From Galaxea fascicularis (lineage: Eukaryota; Cnidaria; Anthozoa; Scleractinia; Euphylliidae): a DNA stretch of 64,000 bases. Made by a program: the position numbers and the translations under genes. The notes below the pieces were generated by a model, which saw only the letters and a list, made by a program, of their open reading frames with translations, had not been told where the DNA came from and did not search any database. Location: positions 662,501 to 726,500 of the forward strand of contig OX419339.1 in NCBI GenBank assembly GCA_948470475.1, read 5' to 3'. This document shows, in pieces, positions 46,701-56,800 of this stretch (the stretch's first letter is position 1; each line of letters starts with the position of its first letter).

Positions 46701-49700
46701 TGGAGTTGAATAAATCCATAAAGTACTACCGGTACTGTAAAAGGAGTAATGAATTGGACAAGGTCAAATGGATATCAGTGACAGTGCTTAACTGTAATGG
46801 CATAGCATGGAGTTAAGAAATGAAAAAAAAACCATAATATTATTCTAATCTTAGAGGGTTGGTAGAACCGTAGAGACTCGTGTAAAAGCTGCATCCCCAA
46901 CATTCATGCATGATTTTGGAAAAAAATAAGAACTCCAAAAAAAGCACTCTTGTAAAAAAGGTGGTCAAAATCTAATGGGATTTTCATGAAAAAAGTGCCG
47001 GAGAATGATGCAAAATGTTTGCTTGGTAACCATGCAGTTTAACAACCCCATGGACAAACACATCATGAAAGTAGTGAAGGGCAATGAAACGGCCGGGCAT
47101 TTGCCTCGCTAGTTCTCCCGAATAGCATGGCATTTTCTTGCCCCGTAGTGGAGAAATGAGTGTTGAGGTGATCAGTTGCAGACGACATTGTCAGCAGCTG
47201 TGTGGAGGAATGGAGATTCCATGCCAGTTAGAGTTTAACTGCTCAAACAAAGTGCAAGTGAAATGCTTGAAAGAACTACAGAACCTGAAGATGCAAACAA
47301 ACGGTTCCTTTAGGAGCCACCACTTCTACTGAAAACAGTTACCAACAACAGGTTTCAATATGTTTAATTTTTAGTTACTGATTGTTTTCAGTTCAATTTG
47401 TGACCTCTGCAAGCCAGTTTACTCCCTCTGGAAGCAATGGTCTCCTGTATAAGCCACACCTTTTTTTGGCCCAAAAAGTAAGAAAAAAGGTGCGACTTAT
47501 ACAGGAATCTTTTCCTTTTTGGAGATTGGATGTGATATGTTTACTTTGCATTAGGCAGTCACATCTACAGATTGTTCAAAGTTGTCTTTACTACCAGTCA
47601 GCACAGACTGCTATGGCTTGATCCTCTCATTTAAATCACTTCATAAAATTTTCTCTTTCAGTTGAGAATGTAGATCATTGTGATTTTGTTGCATTAAGAA
47701 ACATGTTGATCAGGTGAGGATCTTGAATCTTCAGTATACAGTTATTTCTATTGTTCAATTACTTCAGTGCCATGACTGGCATTATCACTGCATGTGCCCC
47801 CATATATCATTGACATCAATCCTCAACCTGTCAGAAAGATGGTCTGAGCATGAAAGTACATGTATGTGTAAGTTAAGTATGGTAAAATTTCCCATCCAAC
47901 AAACAATACTGATCTTGCAGTACAGTGTATGTCTATTGATAGTACAGCTGTAACTAGGGTGTAACACATGTACCTTGTCAAGCAAGTCTTTCAGACTTTA
48001 AGCATTGGCTTTTCTCTGTGTCAACACCCCTCTCACAGAACACACATGCAGGATCTAAAGGACATGACAAATGACAATCATTATGAAAATTATCGCTGTG
48101 AGAAGCTAGCAGCCATGACAGTAGGCTCACCAACCAATCAACCAAGTTCAAAGTAAGTTCAGTAATGATTCTTAAAGCCAATCAATCAGTTAGCTAACCA
48201 GACCAAGAAATTTCACAGAAGATAAACATGAAGTGGTTTTTTGTGTCAAAAATAATTTGCCAATTTTCTTCTTTCTTTGTTCAAATCTTTATGTGAACAA
48301 TGTTGAACACATACTTGAGTTGCAAACAATGTGAACATTTTGTGCAAAGAAAGACCATTTTGTACAAACAACATTGATATTAAAGATTGGGAAGTTAATT
48401 TTGACACAATAGCCACTTCATTTAAAAAGACAATTTATTATTAAATGTGTTAATTTTGATGTGTGAATGAGAAATAAACAAATTAGTTAAATAATCAACA
48501 ATTAAAAGTTTAGGAATTAATAATTAATATCTCATGGTTTTGGTGGGAGATCGTTGTTTTTAGCTGTATTTTGTTTATGTAAATTTGTTAGAGAAGTTTT
48601 AAGGCCACGTTCTATCTTTTGCAGTGTTTCATTCAGTAGAAGTCCTCTTGAACAACTGGAAGCTGAGAAGGAAGAACGAGAATTGAAATTGAGAAAGATG
48701 CAACAAGACATGGAGCAGGTGTTTGAGATGAAAGTCAAAGAAAAGAAGAAGAAACTCAAAGATTCTGAGGCAGAGGTGAGAGGGAAAAGGATCCCCACCC
48801 CCCTTTCCTCTCTCTCCAAAAAAATACCCATAACTACACTGTAAGTGAAGTATGGTCGTCTGGGTGAGTGTAGTCCTGAGAGGACTGGTTTTGGTAACAG
48901 TGACTGACGTTTTGACAACCTGAGTGAAAGTCCTCATCAGATGGCTTCTGGTCCAGTTGTCGAAACGTCAGTCAATATGTCTCCTCAAACAGTCCCTCTC
49001 AGGACAACACTCACCCTGCACTTCACAATAGTAATGATATCATACTATGACCCCTGGTTCAAACCAGTTAGTATATGATTTCAAAAATGTACAGTAATGA
49101 ATCAAAAGCTTTACTTTGCTTTGTAATACCACTGCTGCTCTATTTAACATCTTATTCATGAACAGCTTGCTAAGAAGAATGAGCAGATGTGGAAACAGCT
49201 AGACCAGCAGAACAAAGAACTGGAGGAGAAACGAAAACAGTTTGAGAAAGAAAAAGCACAGTATGAAGAAGAACAAAAAAGCAATGACAAGAAAGGTCTT
49301 GAACGATCAGACTCTTCCAGCAGGTCACTCAAGTATGTGTTCAATCATTTTAAAATGTACAACAAGCAAATTGTACTCATTTGTGGCTCATTGTTCGCTG
49401 TACTGATCAGAAGTATTTCCTAACAAAACAATGAAGTGCTAACATCAAATCTTTTTCTCAAGTTATACCAACCTTCTCTTTTACTATCCTTCACATTCTT
49501 GCTGCTTGTTTTGCCAATTATTTGCAGTTTTTGGGTGTTTCATCGGTAACGTTCCCACATTTGAAAAAAACAACTGAAACTCCATTGTCCTTGCTCTCCT
49601 AGACATCTTAAGATAGCTTATTGCAGCTGTGAAATTAATTAATGGTTAATTGCGATGGTTAAATTCCTCTTTCTCTCTTTCTGCTATTAGTAGGGTAGAA

Positions 49701-52700
49701 CTTACAATACATATAACATAATATTTAAACTTTGAGCAAGTTTCTTGTACTGAAATGTGAAATATGAATACAAACTAATTATCAGTGGAAAAATAATGCT
49801 AAACTGAGGTTTAAATGCTATGAATGTTAAATTTAAAGTAATAATTGACATTAAAGTATTAAAAGAATTTGGACATTTTTTACCAATAATGTATCCCACC
49901 CTGTACTTGCACTTGTAACTGAGTAACTGCCAGTGTCATTAGACATAAATTCTGCTCAATGCTGTTGCTTATCAACTATACCAATGAAAATACTAGTGTT
50001 CTTGACAGGAAGCAGTAACAGGATGGAGTCCCAGTTGACAATTACTGCCCCCTTCATTTGGAATTACTTTAACTCCTTAACTCTAACTTTCCTGGCAGCA
50101 AAATTCTGTCATTGACATCCTGCTTAAGTGAGCTTGTGTTTAGATCAGATTGGTTCAGATTGGTTTGTGTTCTAAAAATCATCCCTTTAGTGACTCAAGC
50201 TTGTTTGTTATGAAACTGTGCTAAGGCAGTTTACACCAGTGTTGCAAGTTTATCACTTCAGAGGACTGCAAAGAATTCATCAGGTTTTCACATTGTTCTC
50301 CAGAGCAAGAAATTTCAGAGTGGAGTATTCCTAACAACCCTTTATGAACCTAGCTTACAATCTGATCATTTGTTTACAGAGTGTTCCAGGGCGCATTGTG
50401 TGGTTTCACAAAGGCATAAAACTAGAAACAAACAGCAAGGTACTGACCTTTGTAACCATCATTATGGTAACTAAAAATCTCAGTCAATTAAACATCATTT
50501 CTATGCACTGAGCAGCTTTTGGGTAATGCTTATGTTGCAATAAACATTAATCAAATCAAATCAAATAACTTTATTTAATATAATTATACACTTCAATACT
50601 TCATTTTCATCTGAAAGGTTGAATAACATAACATTGTCTTAAACGAGCTTTCCATTCTTAGACGTAGTGTGTTAAATCCTTGGAATTTCCTTTTGCTGAT
50701 ATTCAACTCCTATCTTTTTCAATTTTTTTGTTTTGTTACTTCTGTAAAGAAAAATCCTTGTTTTAACCAACAGTTCACTGAATGTCTCAATTAATCAACT
50801 ATCAAAGCATGTGCATAGAGAAAATAACAGTGTGTGAACCTACAGGTATCTCTAAACTTACATAAACTAACATACAAAAAGATAAAGAAAACAAATGTTA
50901 AAGGGATAACTTTGCATGCTGCCAATTAACAATGTAACTTGTGAAGCTGGGGACTATAAAGGTGCAGGGAATGGTTACATGTACTAATGAAAGCATTCTT
51001 TAAAGTTAGAGGAATAAATCTGGACTAAATTTAAAACTGTTAAAGCATTATCTGTGGAAAAGCCAACTTGAGATGTCTAGGGACAGCTGGGAGAAACTAG
51101 CAACACGATGTCTCCTTGGCAGTCAGGTCTGATGTTCTGCCCATTTCTGTTTTCAGAGCAGTAGTAAGTTTTCTATGTTTGAGATGGAACCTGTACCACT
51201 ATGTCAAATCTCTGTTTAGTTGGAAGGAAAATAAAAGAATTTTTAAGAAAGAAAATACACCATTTTGCTAATGATCAGTTCCAAGTGAATTGTGGGTTTG
51301 ACCATTTGCCCCCTACTGTTGATGCAATCATGTCTTATTAGTGGTTTGGTCCATTGAAGTAAATGTGAAATTTTGGTTATCCCCATTTTCGTACAACATT
51401 GTTTTGATCCTTTGGCTCCATGTACCGTTTGAAGTGCCACTCAAAGAATGCACAGATGTCATTGTAGGAACATTTTTTAACTCCAGGACTGTTAACAATG
51501 CAGCATTGCTTTTTCCTGTCATACATTGGTATTTACATTTTAATGAAGTAGTATCATTCTTAGGAGTAACCATTGTGTTTCATTATTCAAGCTTCAAAGC
51601 AGAAGCTGTACGACTTCTTACTTACTGACATGCACCACTCTGCACTCCTTCATACTCCATTTTCCCTGTCATTTTACAGGGTTCATACGCATCTTGAAAA
51701 CCCTTGAAAAGTCCTTGATTTTTTGCTGAACAAGATCTTATTAATATCAACACTTTTAATAAAAAAATTCCTCTAAGGTTGAGGATAGCGAGGGGAAATC
51801 TCTGTGCAAACAGTGTGTAAATGGCTTGTGATGCTTATGAAATGCGTAAACACTTTTTTTCACCCCTAGTTCAGTCTCATTGCTCTCACGTGCATGTACA
51901 GGCTGTATGTTGAGCCATGAGTGCACCAGACATGTCTATGTTCTGCCCATGTTTTCATGCTCTCGTTTGGAGAAGTCCTTGAATTTTTGGCCTGAAAAAG
52001 TGTTGGAACCCTGATTTTAATGTTATCTCCATCCCGAAACTGGAAGTTATCCTGTATTTTTGTAAAGGTTCCAAGAACCCTGGACTCTTGTACAAAGGTC
52101 ATTTTGGACTGTTCGGAAATCAACCCATTGTACACTGTTCTCACTGCAGTGGAAAGGGTCTTGTCTTTTTAGTTCTGCCATTGACTCGTTTATTTTGAAA
52201 CTCGACTTGTTTTAGGGCCAGGTGATACTTGCACAAGCTGACAAACTGAAAACAAGTGATGACATCTTGGACATCGATGTCTTTTGAATAACTGATTGTT
52301 ATCTTTCTGGAGAATAATAAATTTTCACAATGATTACACTAGTTGTATTCCTTTTGTAAATTGGGATGCATCAACTGCACACTTAAGGAGCAAGGCAAAG
52401 CAGGATTTTTCCCTGCAATTTGTTGGGAGTGACAGAGAGATCCTGGGAGTGAGGTCTTGCACAAAGGTTTTACTTGAATTCGTGCCAGCGTCATGAAAAG
52501 TTCTTTTTCATTTTTCCATTCAGCATGTTGAATCCTAAACAGCTTGGTTGTGACAATTTTTTGTCCAAACCTGCCTTACGATCTCAAAAAAGGCACATTG
52601 TTTAGCTACCTTTTGGCTCATGTGGGTTTGTTTGTTTGCAGGTCTGTAGATGGAGTAGTAAAAGAAAAAGAAAAGGACAAGGACAAAAAGAAAGACAAGA

Positions 52701-52717
52701 AAAAGGGATTCTTTTAA
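37717..52717 (+). CDS. SEPTIN7: Septin, SEPTIN7 type (14 coding exons)
   Basis: Predicted 454-aa filament-forming GTPase. Exons: 37717-37761, 37859-37961, 40845-40954, 42000-42100, 42761-42895, 43076-43121, 45467-45538, 45779-45874, 46294-46390, 47662-47713, 48039-48152, 48625-48775, 49166-49332, 52642-52717. Every junction is GT-AG and in frame. Motifs: polybasic [20 protein letters not shown]-loop GESGLGKST (split by an intron), conserved switch Thr in [18 protein letters not shown] (G3), AKADT (G4), PWGVAE in the septin element, then a long C-terminal coiled coil ([14 protein letters not shown] onward) and a lysine-rich end in KGFF. Residue order follows human SEPTIN7 (437 aa) throughout. 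It assembles with other septins at membranes and cytokinetic rings. The 45-nt first exon is short; alternative starts are possible. Confidence 0.93.
37962..40844. other. Septin intron 2
   Basis: A 2.9-kb AT-rich intron. No exon or repeat is recognised; short frames lack domains. Confidence 0.5.
43263..44364. mobile_element. Non-autonomous DNA transposon, ~1.1 kb (septin intron)
   Basis: The termini (tgggcaattccagaaaatat at 43263 and its inverted copy ending at 44364, tgggcgattccagaaaatat on the other strand) form a ~26-bp terminal inverted repeat with one mismatch, extending imperfectly to ~45 bp around ccacggacg. Inside, a ~65-bp segment (ttttcttgtgttgtt, ggtgg) is directly repeated at about 43637 and 43799, and C-rich tracts recur. 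No transposase is present. A target duplication is not clear. Confidence 0.7.
44219..44233. repeat. Poly-C run
   Basis: About 15 or more C in a row within the transposon above; its length is likely polymorphic and error-prone in assembly. Confidence 0.7.
44504..45434 (-). mobile_element. Composite of tRNA-like SINE units, tandem then inverted
   Basis: Two complete ~298-bp units lie head-to-tail on the minus strand, with tRNA-like cores at 44669-44741 and 44967-45039. A third unit begins in the same direction (~45110) but flips at 45250 into a plus-oriented core and tail. A 14-bp flank (tgtaatcattacaa, 44490-44503 and 45435-45448) appears on both sides, so the whole composite entered as one piece. 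It sits in the septin intron before exon 7. The units share A and B boxes with copy 1 at 35690-35955. Confidence 0.8.
45230..45273. repeat. Perfect 20-bp hairpin at the SINE inversion point
   Basis: Arms 45230-45249 and 45254-45273 are exact inverted copies (gattagatctaccgttgctc) with a 4-nt loop. It marks the exact switch from minus to plus orientation in the SINE composite. Confidence 0.85.
46400..47660. other. Septin intron 9
   Basis: AT-rich intron with no recognised repeat. The frame at 47138-47332 has no domain or splice support. Confidence 0.45.
48862..49017. repeat. Foldback of PLE-like terminal repeats (septin intron 12)
   Basis: The left arm (gtgagtgtagtcctgagagg ... gactgacgttttgacaacc) is repeated inverted on the right (gttgtcgaaacgtcagtc ... 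ccctctcaggacaacactcac), with arms of ~60 bp. On the minus strand it also holds CTGATGA and a GTC, as in the hammerhead of PLE terminal repeats. Confidence 0.6.
48901..48943 (-). ncRNA. Decayed hammerhead-like motif in the PLE foldback
   Basis: The minus strand has CTGATGA, then GAC...GTC around a UU/UU mismatch as stem II, then CAAAAC where a working ribozyme has CGAAAC, then GTC for cleavage. The G12 position has become A. Stem I pairs poorly. I take it as a dead relative of the motif at 1845-1893. Confidence 0.35.
50550..50620 (-). repeat. LINE-type 3' tail fragment
   Basis: On the minus strand AAATAAAGTTATTTGATTTGATTTGATT is a typical short tandem tail of a CR1/L2-like LINE. No coding part is visible beside it. 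Confidence 0.4.
51678..52012. mobile_element. hAT-like MITE, 335 bp
   Basis: The ends are inverted (agggttca at 51678, tggaaccct at 52012). The flanks are cattttac (51670-51677) and gattttaa (52013-52020), six of eight matching, as an aged 8-bp target duplication of the hAT class. Both ends also carry gtccttga-tttttg blocks. No coding sequence. Confidence 0.55.
52316..52321 (+). terminator. Poly(A) signal after exon B
   Basis: AATAAA 29 nt past the stop of exon B (52285-52287), on the same strand. Confidence 0.5.
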
Positions 52718-53897
52718 ATGGCATTTTAGCAAGGACAAGAGCAAAATACACATTATACAGTCATAATATTACAGTTTAAAAGAAGAACCGTGGTTGCCTA
52801 ACATGAGAGGTTATTAGCATGGCCTAGGAAACCAGTCACTTGGCAGTAAAAGAAATGGCAATTCTTTGTCGCCAATGTTTAATTCTCCAATGCAGTGGTT
52901 TTAACAAGTTCCTCAAAGAAAATTTGAAGGCAACTGCATGGGAGGCTACCAATATTGTAGAGATGTGTCAGAGACATTTTAAAGTGGCACTTGGAATTAG
53001 TTGTATAACATGTACTTTTTATGGTCTGAACATCATACAGCTTTTAAATTCACTGTGTATCAATAACAAAATTTGGAAAACAATTCTGATGTAGGATTTG
53101 CCAGGGCTTGACTACAATTTGTTGTTTTCAGAGTTGTACTGTGTGTCAAAGTGTAGTTTAATCACAAGAAGTTAAGTCAGAAAACTGCCAATTTATCATC
53201 AACTAGATAAACTAGAGATGTTTTTCCCTTCATTATTAAACTATTAAAAGAACAAATTTTTATAAAGGGAAAAATCTGCATTTGCAATATACATAGAGAA
53301 CACCCACCAGTAATTGAAATATTGTTTTTATTAACTGGCCAACGTTTTTCACTGAGTCGCTCCAAGAAGTTTTCAGATTTTCCATTAAGTTAACTCTGCT
53401 GTAAAAAAAAAGATTAAAATAACCTATACAGAGTCAATGTGTTTGTCACAATTATTTTCTTCACACATACCTAAACTTATTGGGCTTTGACAGTGGGGCT
53501 AACAACAATATTACAAGGGCAAAGAATTCACCAGGTGGCAGGAACGTGCCTTCACTTTTGTGATGTGTGTGTTGGGGGGGGGGGGGGGTAGGGAGAGCTT
53601 TTTCAAGACCCTACAGCAAAGCCAAGCAGGAGCCATGCACCTCTCAGTAACCTCTTATTTCCATGCAGGTCCATTGTTTTCTCAGCCTATCCTGTGAGTT
53701 GCTCTGAGAGCTGCGTGCCACCCCAAGCTGTAACATTGTTCTGTTTGATCTTATGTTACAGCTGCAACCTGACAAGTCTCTTTGAATCACTTTACCCACC
53801 AACCTAATACCAATTCATCTTGAGAAAAAAACAGTTAACATTATAAAAGGTACAGAATCCCACAAAAATAGTGTGCTTTGAATGCAAAAAAATAGTT
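52718..53897. other. Tail-to-tail region, septin / NECAB
   Basis: 1.18 kb between the two stop codons, holding the two 3' UTRs. A minus-strand AATAAA at 53327-53332 would serve NECAB. A long poly-G run lies at about 53573-53589. Confidence 0.5.
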
Positions 53898-56800
53898 TTA
53901 GCTGGTTGATCCCCTCCACCATGAAGCTGAAATGAAAGAAAAATTAACAAATTTACACCAGTTACAACCAAATCTCTTATAACTGTGTAAAGTTAACTAC
54001 TCCTGGATGTGATCCCAGTCTATCAGAGGTAACCTTTCCAAGTATTATTAGTCACTTTGTTAATGTGGTCACCTCATTACCATGGCCACTTTTTTTGTCC
54101 CCTTGAAAGGCCCATGTATTTTCTTATAAGAAAACCCTGTTAAAGAGGCCACCTCGTTGATACAGCCAATGGTCACATTCTGAAATCCCAAGCTGTATGA
54201 TCTTTTATAAATTTACCCCATTAATACAGCCTCTGGAACCAAATATGCATTCTTAATTGGCCAAACAAAACATACTGGGTTGAGAAACAATATTGAACGA
54301 TAGGCTTGAAAATAATATCTTAAAATTATATCTGCATTTTAAACACTGTGACAGTAATTATTTTAGGAACTCAATTGTGATATATCTGTCAAGACGTCAC
54401 TTCAAATACACCAGTCACAGAATTTGACAATACCCTGTTAACACAGCCAAATTGTGACCATATTATTGGGGTACCATTGTACTTGTGTTTCCCCAATGAT
54501 TATTGATTTGCCTTTGACACATGGCCTAACATTAACAATTCACTGCATTTTTCCATTTGGTAACTGACTTATCTAAATTAATCCATCTCATCCTATGTGG
54601 GCAGTATTTGGGGGATAAAAGAATGGTATTATGACTCATAACTAGAATTTAACCATACCAGGTACTGCCATCTTGTGATATTCTTCAGGCTGGTCCATGT
54701 GATCAATATTGCCATGCATAAATGTCTTGGACGTATCCGAGGTAAAGTGTCTGCCCAGAAAAACAATGTATTGAGTTATGGTTCACCTCAATATCTTTCT
54801 TTCCAAAACTACTCAAGGCTGTGCTCTAGCGGCGCCCATTCGCCCCTGGTAAATTACTTTTGCCTTTGGACGTACAAGAAATACTAGTTTTTGTACCAAC
54901 CTTATACACTGAGTGCCCTGGATTTCAAGGGTTTAGAGAGTACCCAACTACTTTCTTTTTCTCATATAACTCTCTTTACCCTGATAAAATACTTATACAA
55001 GTATAAGTCTACCTGTAAGTTAAAGTTAATCCAAAGTTAATTTTCTCCAGGTTTTAGGGATTTTTCTCTCTGATGTGCAGTTGAGGCCTGGGGTAAGTTG
55101 CACACGCAAAATAACAATATTTAAAATTTCACAAGTTCACCTTCGCATGTTTAACCCATGGTGTATTTTACAAAATACAATCTGTAAAAAAAATTATTTG
55201 CCAACAACGACAACACTGTAGTCCCCCCCCATTACATTAGTCCCCCCCTCCCTTTAACTCTTTCTCTATAATTTCTCAGATCACACATCCGTTAATGCCA
55301 ATATTCATACTCATGTTTACAGCTTTTTACTGACCTGTTGAAGTCCTCACTATTTGCCCAGATTTCATACACAACAAACGTATTTGTTCCGCTAAGGGTA
55401 CGGACACCAAGGCTACAGAGAAAAAACTCAAATACTAAACAGAAGTAAATGTTTCAAAAGGAAATTAATTTCTAAAAGGTAGGGCCAAAAAACATTGTTA
55501 CCTAATGATTTTACTATGTTTGAAACTTACAGGTGAAGAGTGGATGAGTACAGTTGAAGCGTAAACCACATGAAATAAAAGATGAGCTGTGTCTGCAAAA
55601 TCTTGGTTATTGGCAAAATTTAGCTATGTCTATAGACATGCCTGTGCGTACTGTGCATACTGTAAATAGCACTTCCGTGCAAAGCAAAGAACACTGACTT
55701 ACTGTAAACAGCCTTCTGCCAGGGATGTTGATGAGATGTAACTCTTCAAGTTTGAGTGAAACTGTTTTCCACCCTTTGCATTAACTTGAAATTTTCTAGA
55801 CACTAGAATCACCTGAAAAACCATAACAAAATGGTAAAATTTTTAAAAACAATCTCTGACTAAAAAGATTAAAACTACGAGCTTTCGACTGCCTGAACTG
55901 CAGTCTTTGACAGGTAAAATGAATGATGACAAAGCAGTGAAGAAATTTATTATAATAAATGGTAAGTGTGAATTGGGAAACAAAAATGTAAATAATTACA
56001 AATGTTTGTTAAAAAGAATCTTGTAATGCTTCTAAAGTTTTTCTGGTTCTGAACGTGCCTCTGACAAAGGCACGTTACTATGTTTCATCCTGGCTACTGC
56101 CCCTCAATATTTTTACATAACAAAATGGTTACTAGTATTGTCTCTAACCTCTACATTTTTTGAAGGCCAAGTGGCCTGTGACACAATGACTCATACATGC
56201 CAGAACTCCAGCAGTAGCTGGCTTCTATAGAAAACCCTGATCACACTAAAACAGATCCTGAAGTGTAGAGCATCTCATTCCTGCTTCATCGAGTGCTCTG
56301 TGTACCTTGTTTCTGGTGAAAGATAAAGATATCAAGTTTGTTGTTAACCTTACCAACTTTTCCTTGCCAATTTCCACTTCCTCTTCATCAATAACATCAA
56401 ACTTCATCTGTAAAGCAATTTTAGAATGGATAGGTTCACTTGAGTGCACATTGTACATGCTTTACAGTCATATCAAAAGCAAAAACCCAAAACATGATCA
56501 GGTATTCCCATGTAAATACTCCAGGTAGTGCAATCTTCTTATAGACGATCTGCAAAGATGGGATTTCAAGGTTCCTTAAAGTGCCTATCACCCCAAATTA
56601 TTTTTTCGCTAAAATAAATCTTTGCATTTGTTCGAAACGCATTGTGGCATTTTTTTCCTTTTTTCAACAAATCTTGACTTTTTATAGGCTTCTAAACTGA
56701 GCATCGTTTGTTTCACGACCGAGTCAGAAGGGGCATGGGTCTATTCCTGATTTGACGTCACAAACTGATTTGCATGGCATTAACTCTTTGTAAACATGCA

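Larger units (their letters stand above)
50380..52287 (+). other. Two-exon terminal coding unit of unknown gene, inside the septin locus
   Basis: Exon A (50380-50439, acceptor tttacag, donor aag|gtactg) encodes [20 protein letters not shown] and exon B (52216-52287, acceptor ttttag) encodes [18 protein letters not shown] plus DIDVF and a stop. Both are phase 0 and join cleanly. A poly(A) signal lies at 52316-52321, 29 nt past the stop. The pair cannot follow the preceding septin exon 13 in frame (its donor is phase 2 and gives an early stop), but could follow phase-0 donors such as septin exon 12. I do not recognise the protein. It could be an alternative septin tail or the end of an unseen gene. 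Confidence 0.5.

Noticed and set aside
48532..48937. Long minus-strand frames opposite septin exon 12
   Set aside because: Shadows of the septin coiled-coil exon: antisense of K/E-rich codons gives S/F/L-rich frames.
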